From: Sporosarcina sp. Marseille-Q4943
Lineage (GTDB): Bacteria > Bacillota > Bacilli > Bacillales_A > Planococcaceae
Length of the DNA stretch: 64,000 nucleotides
Reading direction: 5' to 3'
Assembly: GCF_943736995.1 (NCBI RefSeq)
Contig: NZ_CALSFT010000002.1
Coordinates: 806,001-870,000, forward strand
Of the stretch, positions 27,174 through 35,083 are shown one piece after another. The notes beneath the pieces were generated by a model. That model saw only the letters and a list, made by a program, of their open reading frames with translations. It was not told where the DNA came from and searched no databases. The stretch's first letter is position 1. Each line of letters opens with the position of its first letter. The translations under genes and the position numbers were made by a program.

Positions 27174-27201
27174 GTTACAGTTACATTACAATAACGTTAC
27201 A
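27174..27201 (-). promoter_or_regulatory. Three-repeat WalR (YycF)-type box upstream of the SLH NlpC/P60 gene
   Basis: On the minus strand TGTAAC (27201-27196), TGTAAT (27190-27185) and TGTAAC (27179-27174) are spaced exactly 11 bases apart, matching TGTWAH-N5-TGTWAH plus a third phased hexamer. It is oriented with, and about 86 bases ahead of, the start codon of the hydrolase. A fourth overlapping hexamer exists at 27180-27185. Confidence 0.75.
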
Positions 27202-27235
27202 TTCCGCCGGCTTATGTCGAAAATGCGCTCATATC

Positions 27236-27319
27236 AACGTTTCCTAAAGGGTGATTTTTGTAGGAAACGTTCTTTGTGATGAAAATTTACTGTTATTCAT
27301 CAATTTTCGTCATCTTTTT
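27236..27319 (+). other. Two hairpins in the 27.1-27.45 kb divergent spacer
   Basis: AACGTTTCCTA (27236-27246) is mirrored perfectly by TAGGAAACGTT (27261-27271) around 14 bases. A second imperfect stem, GATGAAAATT (27278-27287) with AATTTTCGTCATC (27302-27314), ends in TTTTT and looks like a plus-strand terminator. Both lie upstream of the glycosyltransferase promoter, so they are not its leader. A short untranslated RNA ending at 27319 is possible; no promoter for it is clear. The rest of this 367-base spacer holds the WalR box and the promoter annotated separately. Confidence 0.4.
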
Positions 27320-27397
27320 AGGTATTTCACACTGTTTTTTGTGGTAGATAAAACGGTATATGACAGACGTGTTACAAAAATGAAAGGAACATACTTA

Positions 27398-27406
27398 TGG
27401 TATAAT
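27398..27406 (+). promoter_or_regulatory. Extended -10 promoter of the glycosyltransferase-flippase pair
   Basis: TGGTATAAT is a perfect extended -10 element, 50 bases before the start codon at 27456. No good -35 at the usual distance. Confidence 0.6.
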
Positions 27407-27455
27407 CGTTAAATGTGTATAGAGTAAAGACTTACAATAGATGGGATGAGAAATA

Positions 27456-28556
27456 ATGCGCAGAATCGCAGTTTTCAGCAATATGTACCCTTCGGAAAAA
27501 CATCCGACGTTCGGTATTTTCGTTAAGAACCAAGTAGAGCTATTGCGCTCAAAAGGAATTCAAGTTGATCTCATCGCAATTGATGAACCGGGCAAAGGGA
27601 AAGTCGCCACTTTGAAAAAATATTTGGCGTGGTTCCTCAAATCGATCGGCTTTTTAGTACGACATAAAAAACATTTATCGTTGACGCATGCACATTACGC
27701 GTTTCCGACAGGAGTTCTTTCATTAATAGGAAAGAGGCTTTTCGGAATTCCTTACGTTGTGACGGTACACGGCGGCGACATCGACAAAATGGCTGCGAAA
27801 AGTGAGCGGATTGCGGGATATACAAGAAAGGTCCTTCAAGGCGCGGATGCCGTCATCACAGTAGGAGAGCGATTGAAAAAGGACGTCATCGGGAAGTTTG
27901 GAGTGAAGGAGGAGAATGTCCACGTCATGAGCATGGGAGTGAATACGGACATCTTCCAACCGATGCCGAAAGAGGAAGCCCGTAAACAATTGGACATCCC
28001 TCCTACCGAAAAACTTCTACTGTTTGTCGGCAATATGATCGAAGCGAAAGGCGTGCTCGAACTTGTCGATGCGTTCGACATCGTGCGCAAAGATCACCCG
28101 GAAGCTGCCCTTCATTTGATTGGGTCAAGCAAAGATGAAGGGTTCATGGAAACGTTGGCGAAACATATGCTGTCGAAAGATGTCCGGATTTCGCATCAGG
28201 AACCGCTGACGCAAAAAGAAGTGGCAAAATGGATAGCCGCCGCGGACGTTTTCGTACTTCCTTCCCACCATGAAGGATTTGGACTCGTCGCTCTTGAAGC
28301 GATGGCGGTTGGAACAACAGTTGTCGGAACTGACGTCGGGGGGCTTTCATTCCTTCTTGGCGATGAAGCTGGCATTCTTGTTGAGCCGAAAAACCCGAAA
28401 TCCCTTGCCTCCGGTTTAAAACAAGCATTGGAAGAGCCGCCGGAAACGAGACGAAAAATCGCGGAAGAAAAAGTGGCAGAGCATACGTATGACGTAGTTG
28501 CTGAACGATTGACGGCGATCTATGACGATGTGTCGAAAGGAAAGAATTCAAAATGA
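27456..28556 (+). CDS. Family 4-like glycosyltransferase (GT-B fold)
   Basis: 366 residues without membrane spans. The N-terminal half is a Glyco_transf_4 domain (FSNMYPSEKHPTFGIFVKNQ, THAHYAFPTG, VTVHGGDI), and the C-terminal half a Glycos_transf_1 domain with the nucleotide-sugar motif HHEGFGLVALEAMAVG (the E-x7-E pair). It resembles enzymes making exopolysaccharide or wall-polymer repeats on the cytoplasmic side. Its stop overlaps the start of a MurJ-like flippase by four bases, so transferase and lipid-linked product exporter are coupled. The acceptor and sugar are unknown. Confidence 0.9.
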   Translation: MRRIAVFSNMYPSEKHPTFGIFVKNQVELLRSKGIQVDLIAIDEPGKGKVATLKKYLAWFLKSIGFLVRHKKHLSLTHAHYAFPTGVLSLIGKRLFGIPYVVTVHGGDIDKMAAKSERIAGYTRKVLQGADAVITVGERLKKDVIGKFGVKEENVHVMSMGVNTDIFQPMPKEEARKQLDIPPTEKLLLFVGNMIEAKGVLELVDAFDIVRKDHPEAALHLIGSSKDEGFMETLAKHMLSKDVRISHQEPLTQKEVAKWIAAADVFVLPSHHEGFGLVALEAMAVGTTVVGTDVGGLSFLLGDEAGILVEPKNPKSLASGLKQALEEPPETRRKIAEEKVAEHTYDVVAERLTAIYDDVSKGKNSK

Positions 28557-29836
28557 GTAGAATGATGAAGATCATCGGCACAGTCGCCATTATCAATATC
28601 GTCGCCCGTATAATCGGCTTCCTGCGGGAAATGGTCATCGGGAACCAATTCGGGACATCCGCTGCGGCAGATGCGATTGCGACCGCGTATACGATACCGA
28701 ATTTCATATATCTAGTCGTCGGTGGAGGACTAACGACGGCTTTCATTTCTGTTTATCACTCCTCGAAAACCGACAAAGCGATTTTCGTCAGAAGAATGTT
28801 CACTTCGGTATTAATGACCGCAACGATTATTACGGTGCTTGCTGTCATTTTTGCAGAACCGTTATTAAAGACGACTTTTCCAGATCTAAAACCGAACCAA
28901 TTTGAATTGACTTATCCACTATTCCTATGGATGATGCCATCAACAATCATTCTCGTCCTTTCAACATGGATGAGCGGTCTATTAAATCTGAACGACAAAT
29001 TCAAGCTGTCGAGCATCGCAATCCTCGTTTACAACGCTGCATTCGTCATCATTTCCGCACCCCTCGTTAAATGGTACGGTCCGATGGCCTACGGAATCGG
29101 CGCATTATTAGGTGCGGTGCTCATGGGCGTCTTTTTATTCGCTGGAATCAGAAAGAGCAAGCTCTACTCACTGAAACCTGCTTTTGGCAAGTCGGAAGAT
29201 GTGAAACGTGTATGGGTCATTGCATTGCCGATCTTACTAGGCGGCGCATCGATGCAATTCTATGCCTTCATCCATAGAATCGCAGCCGCCGGATTGAGCG
29301 AAGGGGCCATTTCAGCCGTCAACTATGCGTCCAAGCTGAGCAACTTCCCGCAAGCAATCATGATGACGGCTGTTACGACTGTCATCTATCCGATGCTGAG
29401 CAAGAAGGAAGGCGAAGGGGATCATGAAACGATTAAGCAACTGTATAAAAAAGGAATGCTCCTGCTTGCGGCATTAATTGCACCCGCAACTGCAGTCGCC
29501 TATTTCTTCGCAGATCCGCTCGTCCGTCTCATTTTCGAACACGGAGAATTTGATGAGTCATCGGTGTTAATTACAGTTCCGATTTTCAAGGTGTTCGCAT
29601 TGTCGATGTTCTTCCTCGCAGCGAATACGTACGTGACCCGTTTTTATTATGCAAAAGGAAATTCGATGTTGCCGGTCATCTTCAGCCTCATTAGCGTCCT
29701 CGGCATTAACATAGCAATCATTTATGCGCTTATCGATTCGCTAGGCGCGTCTGCAATCGCATACGGAACAGTCATCAGCTCCGCCATTAACCTAATTATG
29801 CTCGTCATTTATGCAAGGGTGAAATGGAAGCTGTAA
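28553..29836 (+). CDS. MurJ/MVF-family lipid-linked oligosaccharide flippase
   Basis: 427 residues, about 12 to 13 membrane spans. The start (MKIIGTVAIINIVARIIGFLREMVIGNQFG, split here as RIIGFLREM and NQFGTSAAADA) and YTIPNFIYLVVGGGL match the MviN/MurJ family, as do SNFPQAI and the DPLVRLIFEHGEFD segment near residue 325. It is somewhat shorter than the usual 500-plus residues, with 12-13 rather than 14 spans. MurJ flips lipid II. Translational coupling to a glycosyltransferase suggests a dedicated wall-polymer or exopolysaccharide intermediate instead, but a general lipid II role cannot be excluded. Confidence 0.85.
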   Translation: MSRMMKIIGTVAIINIVARIIGFLREMVIGNQFGTSAAADAIATAYTIPNFIYLVVGGGLTTAFISVYHSSKTDKAIFVRRMFTSVLMTATIITVLAVIFAEPLLKTTFPDLKPNQFELTYPLFLWMMPSTIILVLSTWMSGLLNLNDKFKLSSIAILVYNAAFVIISAPLVKWYGPMAYGIGALLGAVLMGVFLFAGIRKSKLYSLKPAFGKSEDVKRVWVIALPILLGGASMQFYAFIHRIAAAGLSEGAISAVNYASKLSNFPQAIMMTAVTTVIYPMLSKKEGEGDHETIKQLYKKGMLLLAALIAPATAVAYFFADPLVRLIFEHGEFDESSVLITVPIFKVFALSMFFLAANTYVTRFYYAKGNSMLPVIFSLISVLGINIAIIYALIDSLGASAIAYGTVISSAINLIMLVIYARVKWKL

Positions 29837-29845
29837 GCAATACGT

Positions 29846-29885
29846 ATATCCCGTCACGGCTCGACTGTGTGCGGGATATTTTTAA
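29846..29885 (+). terminator. Rho-independent terminator
   Basis: ATATCCCG (29846-29853) pairs with CGGGATAT (29872-29879), with inner CAC/GTG pairs, followed by TTTTT. Confidence 0.8.
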
Positions 29886-29953
29886 TCTGTTGTTCCACCG
29901 CGATTTACGCTATTCTGAATAAAAGAAGAAACTAGAATAGGAGAGATTTGACG

Positions 29954-31057
29954 ATGTCCATTGAACAACAAATAGGAGAATGGTTCGCCCATTTTCATGC
30001 ACACCCTGAAATTAGCTGGAAAGAAGTCGAAACGACAAAAAAGATAGCCGAAATCCTTACGGAAATGAACGTGCAACACCATACTTTCGACGATGTAACC
30101 GGAGTAGTGGCGGAAATCGGGGATGGTGATCGAATCATTGCGGTCCGGGCCGATATTGATGCACTATGGCAAGAGGTGGACGGTGTTTCCCGAGCGAACC
30201 ATTCATGCGGACATGACGCCAATATGTCGATGGTGCTCGGCGCGCTCTCCTATTTACAGGAACAACAAATCGGGAGCCGTATCCGGTTCATTTTCCAGCC
30301 GGCAGAGGAAAAAGGGAACGGTGCAAATTCGATGATCGAAAGGGGAGCCATCGATGGTGTTTCCCATTTATTCGGCGTCCATCTCCGTCCTCAGGAAGAG
30401 ATCCCTTTCGGCAAGGTTTCACCGGCAATCCATCACGGGGCCGCGGTTTTCCTTGAAGGGAAAGTGAAAGGTGCTGATGCCCATGGAGCGAGGCCGCAGC
30501 AAGGGAAAAATGCACTCGATCCGATTTTCGCAATTGCACAATTCCTGAAGACGATTCATTTCTCGCCGTATGAGGCGTATTCCGCGAAACTGACGAAAAT
30601 CCAGGCGGGCGGCGAAAGCTTGAACATCATTCCAGGGAATGCCGTGTTTGCCATGGATGTCCGTGCACAATCCAACTCAGTTTTGAATGAATTGAAGGAA
30701 CGCATCGATGCAGGAATCCAATCGATTGCACAGTTGCACGGCGTGGACATCGAATTGAACTGGTCGGACTATACGCCTGCTGCTGAAGTGTCCGAAGAAG
30801 CGGCTTTGATTGCGAAGGAAGCGATTTTGGAAGCAGTCGGGGAAGAGGCGTTTGCACCTGCGATCATCACGTCCGGAAGCGACGACTTCCATTTTTATAC
30901 AATCCACCGGCCTGATCTGAAAGCCGCAATGATCGGTGTAGGAGCCGACTTAGGGCCTGGCCTTCATCATCCGGATATGACATTCAACCAGGATGCGCTT
31001 GATATAGGGGCGAAAGTGCTGGCGGCGACGTTGGCAAAAGCTTCATTGCTGGAATAA
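29954..31057 (+). CDS. M20-family amidohydrolase (AmhX-like)
   Basis: 367 residues from ATG 29954, eight bases after AGGAGAG; TTG 29948 is too close to the site. It is a dinuclear M20/HipO-type peptidase: AHPEISWKEVET, RADIDALWQ, NHSCGHDANM with the metal-binding Cys and His, FQPAEEKGNGA with the catalytic Glu pair, and GSDDFHFY near the end. The lid domain sits at about 175-285. Relatives remove acyl groups from amino acids. The divergence from the second M20 protein at 58501 is clear. AmhX similarity is from memory of the family and not certain. Confidence 0.85.
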   Translation: MSIEQQIGEWFAHFHAHPEISWKEVETTKKIAEILTEMNVQHHTFDDVTGVVAEIGDGDRIIAVRADIDALWQEVDGVSRANHSCGHDANMSMVLGALSYLQEQQIGSRIRFIFQPAEEKGNGANSMIERGAIDGVSHLFGVHLRPQEEIPFGKVSPAIHHGAAVFLEGKVKGADAHGARPQQGKNALDPIFAIAQFLKTIHFSPYEAYSAKLTKIQAGGESLNIIPGNAVFAMDVRAQSNSVLNELKERIDAGIQSIAQLHGVDIELNWSDYTPAAEVSEEAALIAKEAILEAVGEEAFAPAIITSGSDDFHFYTIHRPDLKAAMIGVGADLGPGLHHPDMTFNQDALDIGAKVLAATLAKASLLE

Positions 31058-31065
31058 AGGTGATT

Positions 31066-31105
31066 ACTCCATCTAACGGAAAAGCTCCGTGAGATGGAGT
31101 TTTCT
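31066..31105 (+). terminator. Rho-independent terminator
   Basis: ACTCCATCT (31066-31074) pairs with AGATGGAGT (31092-31100), with an inner ACGGA/TCCGT stem, followed by TTTCT. Confidence 0.75.
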
Positions 31106-31149
31106 AATTAAAACTCTATTACATTTAATCGGAATAGAATGATAATTAA

Positions 31150-31177
31150 TTGCTAAATGGCCATAGTTAAGTATAAT
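31150..31177 (+). promoter_or_regulatory. Sigma-A-like promoter of the TAXI-TRAP operon
   Basis: TTGCTA (31150-31155), 16-base spacer, then a perfect TATAAT (31172-31177). Transcription would start near 31184, giving a leader of about 105 bases that contains the cre site. Confidence 0.6.
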
Positions 31178-31241
31178 TAATAGTAGACTCCTTTTTTCAT
31201 AGCGTCATCACCTCCATAAGAGCTCCATAGTCCTTCATAAT

Positions 31242-31255
31242 TGTAAGCGCTTACG
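31242..31255. promoter_or_regulatory. CcpA catabolite-responsive element (cre)
   Basis: TGTAAGCGCTTACG matches the cre consensus TGWAANCGNTNWCA except for the last base. It lies about 60 bases inside the predicted transcript and 35 bases before the first gene, the roadblock position expected for carbon catabolite repression. Confidence 0.8.
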
Positions 31256-31289
31256 AGAAGGGGAAATGAAAAATGAGGGGGAACAACAG

Positions 31290-32294
31290 ATGAATCGAAA
31301 TCGCGTAAAAGGTCTATTGTTCATGCTGCTAGGTGCTTTACTCGTTTTAACAGCCTGTGGCGGGGGTGGAAAAAAGAATATTGCAATCGGTCCACCTGCT
31401 AGTGAAACGAATAATCTTTCCAAAATCATTTTGGATGCATACGGGATAGGGGAAGGCGACTACAAAGCTTTCCAGGAAGGATTCGGGGCTGCGGCTGACG
31501 GGGTTCAGGACGGCAATATCGATATATCCATCGGGATTTTAGGTCTGCCTGCTGCTAGTATTGAAAGCCTGCAAGCGTCCGCGGGAGATGTGAAAATGAT
31601 CAGCCTCTCCGACGACGCGATTGCAAAAATCGAAGCAGAGTCGGGGTACAAGCGTTTCACGATTCCGAAAGAGTCTTATGATTTTCTCACGGAGGATGTA
31701 CAGACAGTAACAGCGTATGCAATTTTAATGGGGAACACGGATACGATCGATGAAGAGCTCGGATACGAATTGGCGAAGAGCATGATCGAAAATGCGAGCG
31801 AAAATACACATGCGCAAGCGAAGCAGATGATTCTCGAGAATGCGTTGAACGGGGCGGAAGGGCTGTTGATCCACCCTGGCGCTAAAAAATATTATGAGGA
31901 ACAAGGATTGACGGTCAATAATGAAGTGGCAGAGTTAACAGCTACAAAAGGGAATCGGAAAACAGAATTGACACTTGGCACAGGGAGCCAAGGGGGTACG
32001 TATTATCCGCTCGGCGGAGAGATGGCGAACCTTTGGAATAAATATATCGATGGCATCAATGTGACAAATATGGAAACAGGGGCGTCCGTCGAAAACCTAT
32101 CTTCCATCAGCAAAGGTCAGATGGATCTTGGAATGACCGTTCACGTGCCTGCGTTGAATGCATTGAATGGAAAAGCTGATTTTGAAGGGAACCCAGTGAA
32201 AAACGCAGCGTTCATCGGCCATATTTACCCGGAAGTCGTTCAAATCGTGACGAGGGAGAAGATGAAAATCAATGGCTTCGAGGACTTGAAATGA
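31290..32294 (+). CDS. TAXI-family TRAP solute-binding lipoprotein with swapped (circularly permuted) halves
   Basis: 334 residues from ATG 31290 (GAGGGGGAA upstream; ATG 31266 has no site). Lipoprotein signal ends in VLTAC (Cys23). Residues 29-210 correspond to the usual C-terminal half of TAXI proteins: IAIGPPASETNN (normally after EDLKGK), then ILDAYGIGEGDYKAF, and finally the usual family ending LIHPGAKKYYEEQGL. Residues 226-334 correspond to the usual N-terminal half: LTLGTGSQGGTYYPLGGEMA, TGASVENLSSISKGQMDLG, IYPEVVQIV, ending exactly at GFEDLK where the normal chain would continue. The linker at 211-225 contains ELTA, possibly a remnant of a second signal sequence. The gene is intact with a good ribosome binding site and is followed 32 bases later by its TRAP permease. 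Function should be high-affinity substrate capture; substrate unknown. Confidence 0.88.
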   Translation: MNRNRVKGLLFMLLGALLVLTACGGGGKKNIAIGPPASETNNLSKIILDAYGIGEGDYKAFQEGFGAAADGVQDGNIDISIGILGLPAASIESLQASAGDVKMISLSDDAIAKIEAESGYKRFTIPKESYDFLTEDVQTVTAYAILMGNTDTIDEELGYELAKSMIENASENTHAQAKQMILENALNGAEGLLIHPGAKKYYEEQGLTVNNEVAELTATKGNRKTELTLGTGSQGGTYYPLGGEMANLWNKYIDGINVTNMETGASVENLSSISKGQMDLGMTVHVPALNALNGKADFEGNPVKNAAFIGHIYPEVVQIVTREKMKINGFEDLK

Positions 32295-32326
32295 ATACAG
32301 CCAAGTAAGCAGAAAGGCGGCGAAAA

Positions 32327-34294
32327 ATGAAAGAACATAAGGTGGTAGATGCACAAGAGATACTTGAAAAATATGACAAGGAAAATCAGTTCCGTGTAGA
32401 AATCGGCAAATGGGCATACGTCGTAACCTTTCTCGCAGTCTCGCTGACGATCTTTCATTTATATACGGGGTCGACGAGCGTTCTGCCTTCGCAGCAACAA
32501 GGGGCCATCCATCTTGGAACCGCTTTAGGAGTCATCTTCCTGCTCTATCCGGCAAAAAAGGAATGGAGAAAAACACAGAAAAAAGTCCCTTGGTATGATG
32601 TGTTGCTAGCGTTTACTGCTATGTATGTGGCGTACCATAAAATATTTTTCTACGATACCATTCTCCAAAGCAGGGTTTCAGGTTATAGCTCATTGAATAT
32701 TATTATTGCCATCGTTGGCGTATTGCTCGTATTGGAAGCGACACGACGGACGGTCGGTCTTCCAATCGTCATCGTTGCGAGCGTCGCGATGCTCTATGCC
32801 ATGTATGGAAACCTTATCCCGACGCGCATCTTGTCACATGAAGGATTTGCGCTCGACCGGACGATGACGAATCTATGGTATCGCGAAAGCGGCGTATTTG
32901 GAACCCCGATACAGATTTCCGCGAAATTCATTTTCCTGTTTCTGTTTTTCGGGGTGCTTCTCGTCAATACGCCAATCGGAAGATTCTTCAATGATCTGGC
33001 GTTCTCGTTAACCGGGCGATTTACAGGCGGAACGGCCAAAGCTGCCGTCGTAGCGAGCGCTCTTCAAGGAACAGTATCAGGCAGCTCTGTTGGAAATACA
33101 GTGGCGACGGGTAGCTTCACGATTCCGATGATGAAAAAAGCGGGATTCAAACCTGAATTCGCCGCTGCAACGGAAGCCTCCGCTTCCACTGGAGGCCAAA
33201 TCATGCCTCCGATGATGGGAGCAGCTGCCTTCATCATGATGGAATACCTAGGCGTCAACTACTCAACGATTATGCTCGCCGCGCTCATTCCGGCGATCCT
33301 ATATTTTACGGGGATTTTCATCGGAACCCATTTCGAAGCCAAACGCTTGAAAATTTTGGGGCTGCCAAAGTCAGAGCTGCCGGTGTTCAAGAAGATTTTT
33401 GTACGTGACGGTTACATGATCATTCCTCTTCTCGTCATCATCATTACGATCATGTCCGGCTTTACACCGCAGCGTGCAGCATTGTTCGGCATCCTTTCCG
33501 CTGTGATCGTATGGATCTTCAATGCGATTTTTAGAAAGGAATCGGAGTTTGGACTTAAAAGGGTCATTTACGTGTTGGAGCAAGGGGGAAGGGTGGCGCT
33601 TCCTGTCATTTCAGCTGTCGCAACTGCCGGCATCATCGCAGGCGTTGTGAGCATGACAGGTCTAGGCGCAAAATTCGCTTCCGGCATTATCGCACTTTCG
33701 AACGGCTACTTAATATTGGCGCTTTTCTTCACGATGGTTGCATGTATCGTGCTAGGAATGGGATTGCCGACAACCGCCAACTACGTAGTCACGGCAACGA
33801 TTGCAGCACCGGCGCTCATCAACGAATTCGGCATCGCACCGATTGCTGCGCATATGTTCGTCTTCTATTTCGGCATCGTTGCCGATATAACGCCGCCGGT
33901 CTGCTTAGCGGCCTACGCGGGGGCGGGGATTGCAAAGGCGAATCCGTTCAAAACCGGGATGACCGCCGTCAAGCTGGCGATTGCCGCGTTCATCATTCCA
34001 TTCATTTTCATCTACAACCCGATTCTCGTCTTCGTCGATGTCACTCCAGTGAAGCTCATACTTGGCATCGCAACCGCGTTGATCGGCATGATTGGTGTGA
34101 GCAGCGCCGTCATCGGATTTTTCGTACGGAATGCCCGCATATGGGAACGAATCGTCCTATTTGCCGGCGGTCTATTGCTCATCATTCCGGAGCTGACGAC
34201 AAGCGCGATTGGACTGTTGCTTATCACAATCATTTGGTTCATTCAAAGAAGACGACCGGAAGAAAAGCAATCTATTGAAGAAGTAGTTGCATAA
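32327..34294 (+). CDS. TRAP transporter permease, fused 4TM-12TM type
   Basis: 655 residues; ATG 32327 with AAAGGCGGCG upstream. The first 170 residues contain the four-span DctQ-like part, and the rest the DctM-like channel with Gly/Ala-rich repeats (GTVSGSSVGNTVATGSFTI, SASTGGQIMPPMMG, GMGLPTTANYVV, DITPPVCLAAYAGAGIA). This fused form is the standard partner of TAXI binding proteins and uses a cation gradient for uptake. Substrates of the group include dicarboxylates and amino acids; none is indicated here. It shares the promoter and cre site of the binding-protein gene. Confidence 0.93.
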   Translation: MKEHKVVDAQEILEKYDKENQFRVEIGKWAYVVTFLAVSLTIFHLYTGSTSVLPSQQQGAIHLGTALGVIFLLYPAKKEWRKTQKKVPWYDVLLAFTAMYVAYHKIFFYDTILQSRVSGYSSLNIIIAIVGVLLVLEATRRTVGLPIVIVASVAMLYAMYGNLIPTRILSHEGFALDRTMTNLWYRESGVFGTPIQISAKFIFLFLFFGVLLVNTPIGRFFNDLAFSLTGRFTGGTAKAAVVASALQGTVSGSSVGNTVATGSFTIPMMKKAGFKPEFAAATEASASTGGQIMPPMMGAAAFIMMEYLGVNYSTIMLAALIPAILYFTGIFIGTHFEAKRLKILGLPKSELPVFKKIFVRDGYMIIPLLVIIITIMSGFTPQRAALFGILSAVIVWIFNAIFRKESEFGLKRVIYVLEQGGRVALPVISAVATAGIIAGVVSMTGLGAKFASGIIALSNGYLILALFFTMVACIVLGMGLPTTANYVVTATIAAPALINEFGIAPIAAHMFVFYFGIVADITPPVCLAAYAGAGIAKANPFKTGMTAVKLAIAAFIIPFIFIYNPILVFVDVTPVKLILGIATALIGMIGVSSAVIGFFVRNARIWERIVLFAGGLLLIIPELTTSAIGLLLITIIWFIQRRRPEEKQSIEEVVA

Positions 34295-34308
34295 AGGACT
34301 AAACAAAA

Positions 34309-34399
34309 AGCTGTCACCAAATAATTGGTGCCAGCTTCAGACTGTAGACAAAAGGGTTGGAAATCATAGATTTCCAACCCTTTTGCTTAAACATCTACA
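34309..34399 (+). repeat. Hairpin pair after the TRAP gene: AGCTG hairpin plus TGTAGAC hairpin
   Basis: First stem AGCTGTCACCAA/TTGGTGCCAGCT (34309-34320, 34325-34336) is not followed by a T-run but by TCAGACTGTAGACAAA (34337-34352). A second, perfect 16-base stem AAAAGGGTTGGAAATC with its complement (34350-34365, 34369-34384) is enclosed by TGTAGA (34343-34348) and TCTACA (34394-34399). The same two-part design recurs at 35230-35310 and at 47130-47398. Confidence 0.6.
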
Positions 34400-34425
34400 T
34401 TTTAACTTCAGTAGACTGAAATAAC

Positions 34426-34552
34426 GTTGATTTCCGTTCCGGGCGGACGCTTTCCGGGGGGGCTTGCCCTCAGCCTCCTCGTCGCTTCGCTCCTGCGGGG
34501 TCTTCACGCTGCGCTAATCCCCCAGGAGTCGCCGCCCTGCACTCCAATCAAC
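34426..34552 (-). repeat. 127-bp repeat element, copy 1
   Basis: On the minus strand it runs from GTTGATTGGAG to GGAAATCAAC, so its ends form a GTTGATT/AATCAAC terminal inverted repeat. It contains GCGGCGACTCCTG and GGAAAGCGTCCGC, shared with the copy at 35084. The two copies are exactly the same length, are in opposite orientation and flank the transposase remnant. It is GC-rich and appears to have cut off the 3' end of the transposase frame. Similar GC-rich intergenic repeats are common in this bacterial group. Confidence 0.7.
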
Positions 34553-35050
34553 TGGAAATCCTTTAAGACGCACTACCTTCTTTTCAAACTTCCTCTTGTT
34601 CGCGCTTGCTTTCACATGAGTCGAGTAAATAAAGACATGTTCTTGGCTGAGAAGCCCAGGGTTTGCCACCTCGTTTAGAACTTTATAGAGGATCTGCTCA
34701 AATAGATCAGTATCTTCAAAGCGACGGACATAGTTCTTCCCGAACGTGGAGAAGTGAGGAACCTCTGTATGAAAGCCGAAGCCTAGGAACCAGCGATATG
34801 CCACGTTCGTTTCAACCTCCTTGATTGTCTGGCGCATGGGGCGGATGCCGAAGGTATACTGAATGAATGTCATCACAGGATCTATGCTGGGTCTCCCAAT
34901 GGTTGAGTAAAGGTTTTAAACTAAGGGATAGATAAAGGAGAAATCAATAGCCGCATCCAGTTTGCGAACCAGATGGTCCTGAGGAACTAACTGTTCTATT
35001 GTAAGCATTTCCAACTGTTCGCGTTCATTAATTTGATTCTTCGTCATCAT
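34514..35050 (-). pseudogene. Decayed IS1182-family transposase (N-terminal part)
   Basis: From ATG 35050 the minus strand encodes MMTKNQINEREQLEM..., continues to IYPLV, then meets an in-frame TAA at 34916-34918 where relatives have Lys. The frame resumes with NLYSTIGRPSIDP and runs on through FIQYTFGIRPMRQT, YRWFLGFGF and STHVKASANKRKFEKK, all typical of IS1182/DUF772 transposases. A few residues seem deleted at DPV-MTFIQ. The frame then enters the 127-bp repeat and stops. The C-terminal catalytic half is absent and no IS ends were found, so this is a dead fragment. Confidence 0.85.
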
Positions 35051-35083
35051 ATCCATCACCTCATTCATTTAATAGGAAACACC

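Noticed and set aside
34427..34678. Plus-strand open frame across the repeat and transposase remnant
   Set aside because: It is the antisense shadow of the 127-bp repeat and the transposase; no ribosome binding site.
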